Shown piece by piece: positions 7,374 to 14,057 of a DNA stretch of 56,244 nucleotides; the stretch's first letter is position 1; every line of letters begins with the position of its first letter. Origin of the DNA: a virus. Location: IMG/VR virus record IMGVR_UViG_3300025872_000068, positions 1-56,244 of that record; one strand, 5' to 3'. The notes below the pieces were generated by a model, which was given only the letters and a program-made list of their open reading frames with translations, was not told where the DNA came from and searched no databases. The position numbers and the translations under genes are program-made.

Positions 7374-7810
7374 GCGTCATTCCTTTCATCGAGTTTGCTT
7401 GGCAGCATTGACAGGTACTTCTTCAATCTCCTGATTGAATCCCTGTTCGACTTGATGTCTCGCTCACACAAAGCGATTGATTCATCGATGTCATCACGGT
7501 AGAGCAACACGGCGTCGGCCTTAGTGCGGCAGTAGTCGTCGTGAACAGCGTGAATCCCAGGCCGTCCATTCACCCCTAGTTGCCGGACGATGTACCCGAC
7601 ACCATCAGACACGCACACAACCTTGTGCATCTCAATTTGGCAGTCTTCATCATCAAAAGAAAAGACACTGTCGCCAACCTTCAGCCCTTTGAGGCAGTTC
7701 TCAATGTCAGGCTTTTCGCGATCCGCTTGCACCGTGCGCCAGTATCCATACCCGTTTTTTGCGCTCAAGATTGATTCAGCAACCGCCGCCAATATGTCCT
7801 TATCATTCAT
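7370..7810 (-). CDS. Unknown protein with SH3-like middle and helical ends
   Basis: A 146-residue protein. The ATG at 7810 is chosen because GGGAGA lies upstream at the right spacing; the open frame before it runs through a terminator. The N-terminal helix (ILAAVAESILSAKNGYG) is followed by a beta-rich part with GLKVGDSVFSFDD, then a Lys/Arg-rich helix (CERDIKSNRDSIRRLKKYL). Position directly after a terminator means it needs read-through or its own promoter. Function unknown. Confidence 0.75.
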   Translation of the reverse strand: MNDKDILAAVAESILSAKNGYGYWRTVQADREKPDIENCLKGLKVGDSVFSFDDEDCQIEMHKVVCVSDGVGYIVRQLGVNGRPGIHAVHDDYCRTKADAVLLYRDDIDESIALCERDIKSNRDSIRRLKKYLSMLPSKLDERNDA

Positions 7811-7837
7811 TGCCAAGTCTCCCGTGGCACTCGTTGT

Positions 7838-7883
7838 AAAAACCTGCCCGCCCCCGGTGGTGACGCCAGTGAGGGCGAGCAGG
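7838..7883 (-). terminator. Rho-independent terminator for leftward transcription
   Basis: Read on the minus strand, CCTGCTCGCCC pairs with GGGCGGGCAGG to form an 11-pair stem with one U-G pair and a loop of about 19, followed directly by TTTTT. It lies between the stop at 7930 and the start at 7810, splitting the last two leftward genes from the operon. Confidence 0.85.
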
Positions 7884-7929
7884 CTGCAACCAGGCAGCAA
7901 CGAGCCACCGAGTCACGACCATTTCCTGG

Positions 7930-8349
7930 TTAATTAACCTTTGCCACCACGCCACACGGCGTGCCATCCACCAAAGTAAAATCCCGGAGCAACTCCTCGG
8001 CAGTGTGCTCGCTAAGGTTGACGAGGCCAGCCTGCCTCAACGTCACCAGCCAACTGCCATGCTCATTGATACGCACCCCGACGCATGCGAACATCGCCCC
8101 GTCACTGCGGCGACACAGATGCTCCGAGATCAGCTGCCGTAGCTCGCTTCTGCCGAGGGGCTCATACGGCTTGGGCGGTGCCACACGCACCGTGAACCCG
8201 TTCAATACAGCCGCTACCAGATCCTCCACTCCATTTAGCTGCGACCAGTGTCCTGGCACCGGATCTCGCTGCTGGTAGAGGATATCCCTGCCCTCCGCGA
8301 TTGCACGGAGGAACGGCATCACCCTCTTCGCGTCGTCGATCATGGACAT
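7930..8349 (-). CDS. Phage protein of unknown function with NGF-V-R-V-P motif
   Basis: A 139-residue protein with AGGAGAT 6 bases before the ATG at 8349. The segment LVAAVLNGFTVRVAPPKPYEP (about 45-65) is a pattern I have seen in small phage proteins of unknown role, a short beta hairpin followed by a Pro-rich stretch. The C-terminal half contains a helical EL-x-x-LI segment and a beta sheet (SWLVTLRQAGLVNL). It overlaps the upstream gene by 10 bases and precedes a strong terminator. No function assigned. Confidence 0.75.
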   Translation of the reverse strand: MSMIDDAKRVMPFLRAIAEGRDILYQQRDPVPGHWSQLNGVEDLVAAVLNGFTVRVAPPKPYEPLGRSELRQLISEHLCRRSDGAMFACVGVRINEHGSWLVTLRQAGLVNLSEHTAEELLRDFTLVDGTPCGVVAKVN

Positions 8350-8795
8350 AGTGCATCTCCTTTGCCTGGTTTGTAATCTGGGGCCACAACGCCTTTGCCA
8401 TCCATCGGGTGGTGGATCGCCACTCCCGCCTGCGCTCTACGAGCCATGACCTCGATCTTCTCTTCGCTGCCAGCACGGTACTGGCACGGTGCGTCTGCCA
8501 TCGGCGGCTCCCACTCGTCCGGCGTTCCGGCGTAAGCACCTCCCAGATTCTGCACATGGCCGCGATAGTCCAGCGGATCGATCTCCCCGGTCTCGATCTT
8601 GGCAACGAGGTCTGTCAGACGCTCGATCAACCATAGTGGCATCTTTCTCTTGCGACGCATCTGCTCGGTAAAGTACGCACCGCTTGTCGTGTCAGCCGCC
8701 CTGGCGACCTCCACAAAGGACAAGCTGTGGGCTCGCAGCCTCTGAGCGATATGCTCAGGCAGGTATGCGCTCCCCTCTGAATCAATCTCTATCAT
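8340..8795 (-). CDS. Protein with HTH-like N-terminus, unknown
   Basis: A 151-residue protein. The ATG at 8795, with AAAGGA upstream, is preferred to longer frames that run into the next gene. Residues 10-60 (LPEHIAQRLRAHSLSFVEVARAAD, ending MPLWLIERLTDLVAKIETG) resemble a lambda-repressor-like HTH: a helix pair, a turn, then a helix before a Trp. The second half is Pro/Gly-rich and less ordered. Sits between a membrane microprotein and a small unknown gene. A DNA-binding role is inferred weakly. Confidence 0.7.
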   Translation of the reverse strand: MIEIDSEGSAYLPEHIAQRLRAHSLSFVEVARAADTTSGAYFTEQMRRKRKMPLWLIERLTDLVAKIETGEIDPLDYRGHVQNLGGAYAGTPDEWEPPMADAPCQYRAGSEEKIEVMARRAQAGVAIHHPMDGKGVVAPDYKPGKGDALCP

Positions 8796-8797
8796 GC

Positions 8798-9034
8798 CTA
8801 ATCCTTTGACACAGTCGTTGCGAATGCCCATGCCGCCATGAAACAGATCACGGGGCCAAGCATCCAGGCTCCTGTTGGTATCGACCACCACCACAGACTA
8901 AGCACCATTGCCAGGATGGACACGGGTAGCACGAGCCACTTCGGTGCGTCCATCCATGCTGCCGCCAGGGCAAATGTCCCGGACAACAACACTATCGCCA
9001 TCATTATGGAGGCTAATATTGCGAGGTATTCCAT
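8798..9034 (-). CDS. Small three-helix membrane protein
   Basis: A 78-residue protein starting MEYLAILASIMM. It has three hydrophobic segments at about 3-26, 31-48 and 52-72, with a short polar C-terminus. A GGAAGG site is 10-12 bases upstream. The gene starts 2 bases from the stop of the DpdA-like gene upstream and ends 2 bases before the next start. Could be an early membrane-acting protein (superinfection exclusion) or a holin-like protein; nothing distinguishes these. Confidence 0.7.
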   Translation of the reverse strand: MEYLAILASIMMAIVLLSGTFALAAAWMDAPKWLVLPVSILAMVLSLWWWSIPTGAWMLGPVICFMAAWAFATTVSKD

Positions 9035-9035
9035 G

Positions 9036-9770
9036 TCAGAAGAGACTTCCTTCCTCATTCGTGTCCATTGACCCTCCATCCCATACTGGCGGGCTCTGGT
9101 GCGCCTCAATTCTCCACGCAGTAATGATTGCACCCTGTCCGCTCGTGAGGTGCTGATCGATTCGCTTGCCATTTCTCGTTGCATTCTGAGCGCAGTTCGT
9201 GCTGTCTACTGAGCGAAACGGATACTTCTTGAATATCGATGGATTCATCATTCGCAAGCCGTGTAGCTTGCACAGCGGGCGGCCCTCTCGGTCGGTCACG
9301 GCGTCCATCACCAGGGCCATTCGCTCGCACCAACTCGCATTGCCTGGCGTCGGCCAATCGCCGCTACTGCCAATTGCGACGACGGGCCACTCGTTCGCCA
9401 GTCGCTCCGCCCTGTCCAGGGATTCATGCAAGTGATAAACAGGGGCTCCTGCAATGCCAGAAGGCCAGTCTGCGAGCATGGCATCGTTGTCTTTTTCGGT
9501 GCCATCGATCACATCGGGGATCAACGCCCAATCAAAGCCTGGGTGCCAGCAAAACGAACTGACCCACGAGACATACCCGGCATAATCGAGAGTCCCGCCT
9601 TTTCTCCAAATACTGAATGCTCCGTTGTCCACAACAAAAGATCGGCAGGCAGACAGCACCAATGCCAGGTCTTCGGGGCGAGGGAATGGGACCAATGCAT
9701 GGCGACCGAACAAAAACCTGGCGGCTTCCATCCTCTGTCCACCGCACGGCGTTCCGTGATAGTGAATCAC
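9036..9770 (-). CDS. TIM-barrel phage protein, possible tRNA-guanine transglycosylase/DpdA relative
   Basis: A 244-residue protein starting MIHYHGTPCGG with GAGGGTG upstream. Conserved blocks include FVVDNGAFSIW (about 46), FDWALIPDVIDG (about 78), PVYHLHES (about 110), CKLHGLRMMNP (about 168) and VDSTNCAQN (about 190). I recall this arrangement from a widespread phage family. Repeated strand-acidic pairs and a late D-S-T motif fit a barrel fold like the queuine tRNA-ribosyltransferase/DpdA family that inserts deazaguanines in DNA. No preQ0 synthesis genes are visible here, so the modification role is only a hypothesis. Confidence 0.6.
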   Translation of the reverse strand: MIHYHGTPCGGQRMEAARFLFGRHALVPFPRPEDLALVLSACRSFVVDNGAFSIWRKGGTLDYAGYVSWVSSFCWHPGFDWALIPDVIDGTEKDNDAMLADWPSGIAGAPVYHLHESLDRAERLANEWPVVAIGSSGDWPTPGNASWCERMALVMDAVTDREGRPLCKLHGLRMMNPSIFKKYPFRSVDSTNCAQNATRNGKRIDQHLTSGQGAIITAWRIEAHQSPPVWDGGSMDTNEEGSLF

Positions 9771-9985
9771 TGAATCACCCTCATTGACTGAGGGGTCAGG
9801 TTGCGCAATGACCCGTCATCGAATACCACCGAGCAACGGCCCGATCTCCAGACCTTCTTGATCACGCCCACTCGACCATCCGCTCCGTCACCGTCGCCGC
9901 TTACATGCACTTTCATTCCCGCACAAAGCTGATTTTCTTCATCGCCTTTGCCTTGGGTTTCTGACTTACCCTGCATGTCACACAC
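9767..9985 (-). CDS. Small SH3/KOW-like protein
   Basis: A 72-residue protein with AAAGGAG upstream of the ATG at 9985. After a polar N-terminus, residues 25-70 form a compact beta pattern (MKVHVSGDG, GRVGVIKKVWRSGRCSVVF, DDGSLRNLTPQSMRVI) typical of KOW or SH3-like barrels that bind RNA or protein. It overlaps both neighbours by a few bases. The function is unknown. Confidence 0.7.
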   Translation of the reverse strand: MCDMQGKSETQGKGDEENQLCAGMKVHVSGDGDGADGRVGVIKKVWRSGRCSVVFDDGSLRNLTPQSMRVIQ

Positions 9986-10319
9986 TCCTTTTCATCAGCC
10001 ACTCATTCATCGCCGCATTGACACTGACACCAGAGGCGTACACATCCCCCAGCCATCTTCCATACTTCTCTTTTCTCTTGGTCTTGACAAGCACCCACTG
10101 CCCGAAGACCAGCTTTCGCAGGTACTCGGCAGCAGCTGGTCCTCGTTCCTCTCGCAGCTCCGGTGCCATGACATCACTCAGGCGAATGGTCTGTCTGGTC
10201 ATGGTCACTCCCATGCCCAGGTCGACGTTCACCTTGATCGTGTCGCCATCGTGGACTTCGATCACGAGGGCATGGTAGACGTATGGTTCAGGCTGCATCC
10301 TATCTGCCTCTCTTTCCAA
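9978..10319 (-). CDS. Staphylococcal-nuclease-like (SNase) endonuclease
   Basis: A 113-residue protein. The ATG at 10319 has a strong GGAGGAGAG site. Typical SNase features: VHDGDTIKV near residue 22, the catalytic Arg/Asp region TIRLSDVMAPELRE (about 43-57), a second helix with GPAAAEYLRKLV, then VLVKTKRKEKYGRWLGDVY with the conserved K-Y-G-R-W/x-L sequence. These match thermonuclease-family proteins, Ca-dependent sugar-non-specific nucleases. It could degrade host DNA or have a recombination role. The usual order of motifs is intact and no signal peptide is evident. Confidence 0.88.
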   Translation of the reverse strand: MEREADRMQPEPYVYHALVIEVHDGDTIKVNVDLGMGVTMTRQTIRLSDVMAPELREERGPAAAEYLRKLVFGQWVLVKTKRKEKYGRWLGDVYASGVSVNAAMNEWLMKRSV

Positions 10320-10566
10320 AGATTCTCTCCTCCATAGCCTCGTACTCTAGCTGCTCTGACGAAGTCCAAAGGCAACGGACAGCACTGATCGCGGTCCACA
10401 GCCTTCCGTGTTCCTCGATGTCTCGCTTCGCCTTCGCATCTATCTCTGGATACATGTTGATGCATGGAGTCGACTCGTCTCCGCCTGAATAGAACAAGAA
10501 AAGCACGAAGGCCGCAAGTATCAGCCAGCCCACGGGATGGCAAAGCAAGAACAGTAGGGTCCACAT
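10300..10566 (-). CDS. Small membrane-anchored protein
   Basis: An 88-residue protein with ACAAGGAG 6 bases upstream. One N-terminal hydrophobic segment (about 3-26, TLLFLLCHPVGWLILAAFVL) is followed by an acidic to basic soluble tail ending RIFGKRGR. It overlaps the nuclease start by 20 bases. Orientation and function are unknown. Confidence 0.7.
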   Translation of the reverse strand: MWTLLFLLCHPVGWLILAAFVLFLFYSGGDESTPCINMYPEIDAKAKRDIEEHGRLWTAISAVRCLWTSSEQLEYEAMEERIFGKRGR

Positions 10567-10580
10567 CGCATTGCTCCTTG

Positions 10581-10739
10581 TCAGTTTTCGGATCGATGAT
10601 AGTAGTTCGGACGCTCGTAGATCGAGTCACTGTCGCACCGCTGATGCAGCTTGACCGCGCTCCACACAAGTACGGACACGAGCGTCAGCAGGCATCCGAT
10701 TGCGACGCCCAGCACCAGCCCCAGGATCGCCCATGTCAT
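10581..10739 (-). CDS. Membrane microprotein (52 residues)
   Basis: Starts MTWAILGLVLGVAIG at 10739, giving one transmembrane helix (about 2-27) and a polar, Tyr/His-rich tail (HQRCDSDSIYERPNYYHR). The start overlaps the MazG stop by 4 bases (ATGA). It is too short for family assignment, but hydrophobicity and coupling support that it is real. Confidence 0.65.
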   Translation of the reverse strand: MTWAILGLVLGVAIGCLLTLVSVLVWSAVKLHQRCDSDSIYERPNYYHRSEN

Positions 10740-11074
10740 TCGCCACCATCCTTGTCGGCACGGCGCAGAGCCTGATCGTTGCTGTAGGTGCCGCTGGGGT
10801 AACGCCTCGACAGCTTCCGCATGTTGGCCTCCAGCACCTGCTCCATGCTCATGCCACATACCTGGGCCAAGGCCACTGCATAGAACATGATGTCGCCCAG
10901 CTCCTCCAGCAGGTTGTTGGTGTCGAGGTCAGCATCGTAAGCATGCATCCGCTTGACCGTCGTCTGCACCTCGCCTGCCTCGGAGCCCAGGCCCAAGGCT
11001 GCATGCAGCAGGTCGTGGCTGAAGTCCACTCGCTTGAACAAAGCACGCACCATCCGCTCGTAGTCATCGATCAT
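10736..11074 (-). CDS. MazG-like nucleotide pyrophosphohydrolase
   Basis: A 112-residue protein with GGGAGAT upstream. It has the all-alpha MazG core: a first metal-binding motif LGSEAGEVQ (about 30-38) and a second LLEELGDIMFYAVALA (about 55-70), then a terminal helix. MazG hydrolyses NTPs or dNTPs to monophosphates; phage copies may adjust nucleotide pools or lower ppGpp. It lies between two membrane microproteins in the leftward operon. Confidence 0.9.
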   Translation of the reverse strand: MIDDYERMVRALFKRVDFSHDLLHAALGLGSEAGEVQTTVKRMHAYDADLDTNNLLEELGDIMFYAVALAQVCGMSMEQVLEANMRKLSRRYPSGTYSNDQALRRADKDGGE

Positions 11075-11156
11075 AGAGATCTCCCAGGTAGATCAGGATT
11101 GCAAAGTAGAAACCACCCACGCAGGCCACCGACAACGCTGCCTCATTAGTCCACAT
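11064..11156 (-). CDS. Transmembrane microprotein (30 residues)
   Basis: An ATG at 11156 opens a 30-codon frame ending at TGA 11064-11066. It has a GGGAGGA site about 8 bases upstream and overlaps the upstream stop by 11 bases and the MazG start by 11, the spacing usual in this operon. The product is nearly all hydrophobic, with the core ALSVACVGGFYFAILIYLG, so it is probably a single membrane helix. Its short length limits certainty, but context is good. Confidence 0.55.
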   Translation of the reverse strand: MWTNEAALSVACVGGFYFAILIYLGDLYDR

Positions 11157-11382
11157 CCCTGCGATCCTCCCAGTACTCATTCATTACCCTATCCATGATG
11201 TCATTGCCACGCACATCGCTTGCAGACATGAGGTCCATGTGAAGGATCTCAATGTCATCGAACACACAGTCGTTGCGTTCGACTTTGAGCATAGCCTCCT
11301 CATAGTTGCTCGCCAGTACCTTGGCCTTGGCGAACACGCCCTTCGCGATCTCTACGCTGAACAGATACTTATTCATTGACAT
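11146..11382 (-). CDS. Small acidic protein of the CsrA region, unknown
   Basis: A 78-residue protein starting MSMNKYLFSVEIAKG (an alternative start at 11376 has better spacing to GAGG). A short beta hairpin (YLFSVEIAKGVFAKAKVLA) leads to a helix and a strongly acidic C-terminus. It overlaps the csrA stop by about 8-14 bases. It resembles many phage proteins with an N-terminal 'YLFEVE...A' strand, of unknown function. Confidence 0.65.
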   Translation of the reverse strand: MSMNKYLFSVEIAKGVFAKAKVLASNYEEAMLKVERNDCVFDDIEILHMDLMSASDVRGNDIMDRVMNEYWEDRRDVD

Positions 11383-11539
11383 TGTCCTCGATCTCAGTCC
11401 GCACAACATGCACGCTGCGATCCGCATCTACACCGACACGAACCCGCTTGCCCTGCACAGACACCACATGAATCTCAATCACCTTGCCATCGACGGTCAG
11501 CTTCAGCGACTCGCCTTCCTTGCGTCCCAGTACCAGCAT
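11369..11539 (-). CDS. csrA: CsrA/RsmA-family RNA-binding regulator
   Basis: A 56-residue protein starting MLVLGRKEGESLKL with a strong TAGGAGA site. Features of CsrA: the initial M-L-x-L-x-R-K-x-G-E-S/T, a middle VIEIHVVSVQGKRVRVGV strand pair, then the D-x-x-V-H-x-x-R-x-E-I signature (VHVVRTEIED). CsrA is a dimer that binds GGA motifs over ribosome-binding sites and represses or stabilises mRNAs. A phage copy could redirect host translation or tune this operon. The length matches the family (about 55-65). It precedes the tyrosine recombinase on the same transcript. Confidence 0.93.
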   Translation of the reverse strand: MLVLGRKEGESLKLTVDGKVIEIHVVSVQGKRVRVGVDADRSVHVVRTEIEDNVNE

Positions 11540-11549
11540 TGTCGGTCTC

Positions 11550-12113
11550 CTACCACTTCGTGTTTTCGAGTTCATTCAAACGCTCTGTCGGATCCAGTTC
11601 CAACAGATAGATGCCAGTCGTTGTCACCTTGGTATGACCCAGCTGGCCCTGGATCAGGTCCATCCGTACACCCTTGCGGAACATGTGACTCGCTCCGCTG
11701 TACCGCATCTGGTGCGTGTGGATGCGTTTGTCGATGCCAGCCTTGTTGGCAAGCATCTTGTATGTCTTGTTGCAGTTGGTCTTGTCGAGGTACGCCCCCT
11801 CCGGCGTGCAGAAGATCGGTGCCTTGGGGCCGAGGTCGCCACGGTACTGAAGCCAGTGATCCAGCTCACGCCGTGCATCCTCCGGCACATGCACCGTCCT
11901 GCTCTTGCCGCCCTTGCCGTTGCGGATCAGCAGGCAGTGCTGGTCCTTGCGGTAGTCCCTGGGCATCAGGTGCAGTGCCTCGCTAATGCGAAGCACACAT
12001 CGGTACTGGACGTAGATCAACGCCCTGTTCCTCTTGCCTGCAAACGACCTGCGGCAGCAGGCCATCATCATGCCGACTTCTTGGACGGTCAGCACCTCTC
12101 GTATCCATTTCAT
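11550..12113 (-). CDS. Tyrosine recombinase (integrase), catalytic domain only
   Basis: A 187-residue protein. All conserved catalytic elements are in order: first Arg in VLRISEAL (about 40-48), the Lys beta-hairpin GKGGKSRTV (about 66-74), H-x-x-R in HTHQMRYSGAS (about 131-141), the second His in LGHTKVTTTG (about 158-167), and the nucleophile Tyr in GIYLLE (about 168). The usual N-terminal SAM-like core-binding domain and arm-binding domain are missing: the catalytic domain begins within about 15 residues of the start. It may be a resolvase for multimers or an integrase of unusual design. It lies beside two HTH genes, one Xis-like. Confidence 0.9.
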   Translation of the reverse strand: MKWIREVLTVQEVGMMMACCRRSFAGKRNRALIYVQYRCVLRISEALHLMPRDYRKDQHCLLIRNGKGGKSRTVHVPEDARRELDHWLQYRGDLGPKAPIFCTPEGAYLDKTNCNKTYKMLANKAGIDKRIHTHQMRYSGASHMFRKGVRMDLIQGQLGHTKVTTTGIYLLELDPTERLNELENTKW

Positions 12114-12126
12114 TGCTATGCCCTTG

Positions 12127-12345
12127 TTATCGAAGTCTCAGCGGCTTCCTCGTTAACGAATATCCAAACGCTGCACACAAGCGGTCGAAACTGTTTGCTC
12201 CAATCCCCCTGGGTGCTTCCCCCCTCATCCACTTCCAGAGGGTAGTCCGGTCCACCTCTGCGATCTCCGCGATCCGCTTCAGCGTCACGCCCTGCTGCAT
12301 GAGGTCGCGTATCTCATCCTGAATGATCTGACTCGGCGTTTTCAT
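12127..12345 (-). CDS. Helix-turn-helix DNA-binding protein
   Basis: A 72-residue protein with GGGAGG upstream. Residues 15-60 form an HTH: VTLKRIAEIAEVDRTTLWKW, then a fourth helix with ANSFDRLCAAFGY. This looks like a Cro/C1-type or plasmid-type regulator in which the ILAEE-like first helix is DEIRDLMQQG. It sits just upstream of the recombinase, a position usual for a repressor or Cro-like regulator. The DNA target is unknown. Confidence 0.85.
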   Translation of the reverse strand: MKTPSQIIQDEIRDLMQQGVTLKRIAEIAEVDRTTLWKWMRGEAPRGIGANSFDRLCAAFGYSLTRKPLRLR

Positions 12346-12556
12346 GTGGGCCTCCCAATCGATCCAGCTGCCAGAGGTACACCGCTTCCAACGTCGTCAA
12401 TGGCAGTCCGCAGGTAGTACGCCAGCACTGAAGCGTGCCTGTCTCGCAAGCGGACTTGAGTGTCTCCCTCGGGATGCCGACATGCTTCGCGATATGGCTC
12501 AACCGCCACATGCGTCGTACATCCGCATCCGCAAGGAAATGGTCAGGCGTCTGCAT
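12314..12556 (-). CDS. Excisionase-like small DNA-binding protein
   Basis: An 80-residue protein starting at 12556, one base into the preceding stop (TAATG). The pattern RRMWRLSHIAKHVGIPRETL followed by ETGTLQCWRTTCGLPLTTLEAV resembles the MerR/Xis winged-helix fold: first helix, recognition helix, beta wing with a Cys/Arg turn, then a helix. A location two genes before the recombinase suggests an excisionase/directionality factor. Confidence in the exact function is moderate. It overlaps the next HTH gene by 32 bases. Confidence 0.65.
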   Translation of the reverse strand: MQTPDHFLADADVRRMWRLSHIAKHVGIPRETLKSACETGTLQCWRTTCGLPLTTLEAVYLWQLDRLGGPHENAESDHSG

Positions 12557-13278
12557 TAGATCGCGAAGCCTGCCTTCTTCAACGCCTTGTCTGTCGGCAG
12601 CTCACAGTTGCGCCAGAAGCGAGCCACCCCGAAGGCCAAGGCCAGCAGCTCACCGTTGGTCAAGAACTTCAGCTTTCGCACCAACGCAACCGTGTCGATG
12701 TCCCACTTCTCGTCGAGGCCGTGAGTGTCAATGAGGTTCGGAATGATGCTGGACCACAGCATTGATCCGTTGTTGGCATCACAGATGGCGCATGCCTCGT
12801 TCTTTGTGATAGGGATAGACGACAATGTGATCGCCAGATACTGGTCCACAACGACCCAGTCCATCTGTCGGTACTCGGCATCCTGGTCCTTGTCCAGCGT
12901 CTCGACGAACAGGTCGCTGTCCAGCAGGTCGCTGATCATCGCGTCGTAGTCACGTTGCAGGTATGACCGCAGCTTCGCCTGCCGATCTCGGTACTGCTCG
13001 CTGCCTGGGTATCCCCTGCCAGGAGGCAACACATCGTAGCTCCGCAGGGCCGAGATCACATGGCTGTTGCTGTCGCAGACGAACACAGTGTCATGCTCCG
13101 CTTCACCATCCCAGTTCGACCGAAAGCCGACACTGACGACGTACCTGTCGCCAACCTGATAGATGCTGCTGGTGTACCAGCGTAGTGCTTCGAGATGCTC
13201 TGTGTCCGCCTCGGCTACCAGCACTCCATCAAACTGAAGCGGAGGCATGCCCGTCCTTTGTAGCGTATGCGTTTTCAT
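12556..13278 (-). CDS. Large unknown protein of the leftward operon
   Basis: A 240-residue protein. The ATG at 13278 with AAAGGAC is preferred to an in-frame ATG at 13293 which lies in the terminator stem. The N-terminal 80 residues are beta-rich (FDGVLVAEADTEHLEAL). The middle is acidic and helical (YDAMISDLLDSDLFVETLDKD). The C-terminal 60 residues are helical with a Leu-rich segment (LKFLTNGELLALAFGVARFW). I do not recognise a family. Follows a terminator, so probably transcribed at a reduced level. Confidence 0.7.
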   Translation of the reverse strand: MKTHTLQRTGMPPLQFDGVLVAEADTEHLEALRWYTSSIYQVGDRYVVSVGFRSNWDGEAEHDTVFVCDSNSHVISALRSYDVLPPGRGYPGSEQYRDRQAKLRSYLQRDYDAMISDLLDSDLFVETLDKDQDAEYRQMDWVVVDQYLAITLSSIPITKNEACAICDANNGSMLWSSIIPNLIDTHGLDEKWDIDTVALVRKLKFLTNGELLALAFGVARFWRNCELPTDKALKKAGFAI

Positions 13279-13293
13279 TCTTTGTCCTTTCAA

Positions 13294-13329
13294 GAAAGCC
13301 GACCGGAATTATGACAGCTCCGGTCGGCT
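13294..13329 (-). terminator. Rho-independent terminator after the XRE-type regulator
   Basis: On the minus strand AGCCGACCGGA (13329-13319) pairs perfectly with TCCGGTCGGCT (13307-13297) around an 11-base loop, followed by TTTCTTG. An 11-pair perfect GC-rich stem with U-rich tail, in the 66-base gap between the regulator at 13345-13584 and the 240-residue gene. Confidence 0.85.
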
Positions 13330-13344
13330 GATCAACCCCAGGTG

Positions 13345-13584
13345 TTACTGTTCGTTGGCATACGGATCTTCGTATGCCCACTGGCACAGCCATGCGGGAG
13401 GAACCTCCAGCACTTCAGCCAACTTTCCCACGAACGCCAGCGAAGGCTCCTTCTTTCCCTGCTCCACCTCGGAGACGTAGGACTGGCAGCTCTGAATTCG
13501 CTTCGCCAGCATATCCTGGGACATGTTCACTTCTTTCCTTCGAGCCGCCACATAGGCACCAAGTCGCTTGATATCAATATTCAT
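13345..13584 (-). CDS. XRE-family (Cro/CI-like) HTH regulator
   Basis: A 79-residue protein. AGGAG precedes the ATG at 13584; longer upstream frames belong to another gene. A classic XRE fold: RLGAYVAARRKEVNMSQDML is helix 1 and start of helix 2, then AKRIQSCQSYVSEVEQGKKE gives the HTH and the conserved E-x-G turn, and PSLAFVGKLAEVLEVPPAWL gives helices 4-5. It lacks a dimerisation or cleavage domain, as in Cro or small plasmid repressors. It is followed by a strong terminator and preceded by a promoter about 475 bases upstream, so it may control the divergent or leftward promoters. Confidence 0.88.
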   Translation of the reverse strand: MNIDIKRLGAYVAARRKEVNMSQDMLAKRIQSCQSYVSEVEQGKKEPSLAFVGKLAEVLEVPPAWLCQWAYEDPYANEQ

Positions 13585-13594
13585 CTCAGCACTC

Positions 13595-14002
13595 CTATTC
13601 CAAGATCTCGATTTCACCCTTAACCGTCGTTGCGCCCTTGCGAGGAGCCTTCGGCATGGCGTCCAACGCCTTCTCGACCATGCGGTCGACTTCCTCGTCG
13701 ACATCGCCCAGCAGGTTGTCGATGGTCTCGGCGTTGCTGGGGTCCATGCAGAACGCGACCGCCTCGATAGCCAGTTGGGTGGCGGCCTGCACATCCTTGT
13801 TGCTGCTGTGGTACGCGATCCACTTCGCGACCTTGAGCCACGGCACCGAAGCCGTAGGCCGGACCATGTAGTCCTGGCCCTTGCTGATGCTGGCCTTCAC
13901 TCGGAGGGTAATCACCTGATCCACCTCGTACTTGCCAGCGGTCAGGTCCGGCAGGTCTTTTGCCAGCAGCTTGCCAATCGCCACCATCGATGCATTGTCC
14001 AT
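13595..14002 (-). CDS. Conserved early protein, unknown
   Basis: A 135-residue protein beginning MDNASMVAIGKLLAKDLP with AAGGAC upstream. Helical first third, then a beta strand region (GKYEVDQVITLRVKASISKG), then helical (WIAYHSSNKDVQAATQLAIEA), and an acidic middle with a Lys-rich end. It is the first gene downstream of the consensus promoter at 14058-14086, with a leader of roughly 48 bases, and so is probably well expressed. No family is recognised. Confidence 0.72.
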   Translation of the reverse strand: MDNASMVAIGKLLAKDLPDLTAGKYEVDQVITLRVKASISKGQDYMVRPTASVPWLKVAKWIAYHSSNKDVQAATQLAIEAVAFCMDPSNAETIDNLLGDVDEEVDRMVEKALDAMPKAPRKGATTVKGEIEILE

Positions 14003-14057
14003 AGCTTTGTCCTTCTTTGCTTGGGGCCAGCGGCCCTTCCAGTAACGTGACGCTCTC

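Noticed and set aside
7811-7929. Small frames in the gap before 7810, including one starting MVVTRWLVAAWLQP.
   Set aside because: The ribosome-binding site is adjacent to the ATG with no spacing, and the frame runs through the terminator stem.
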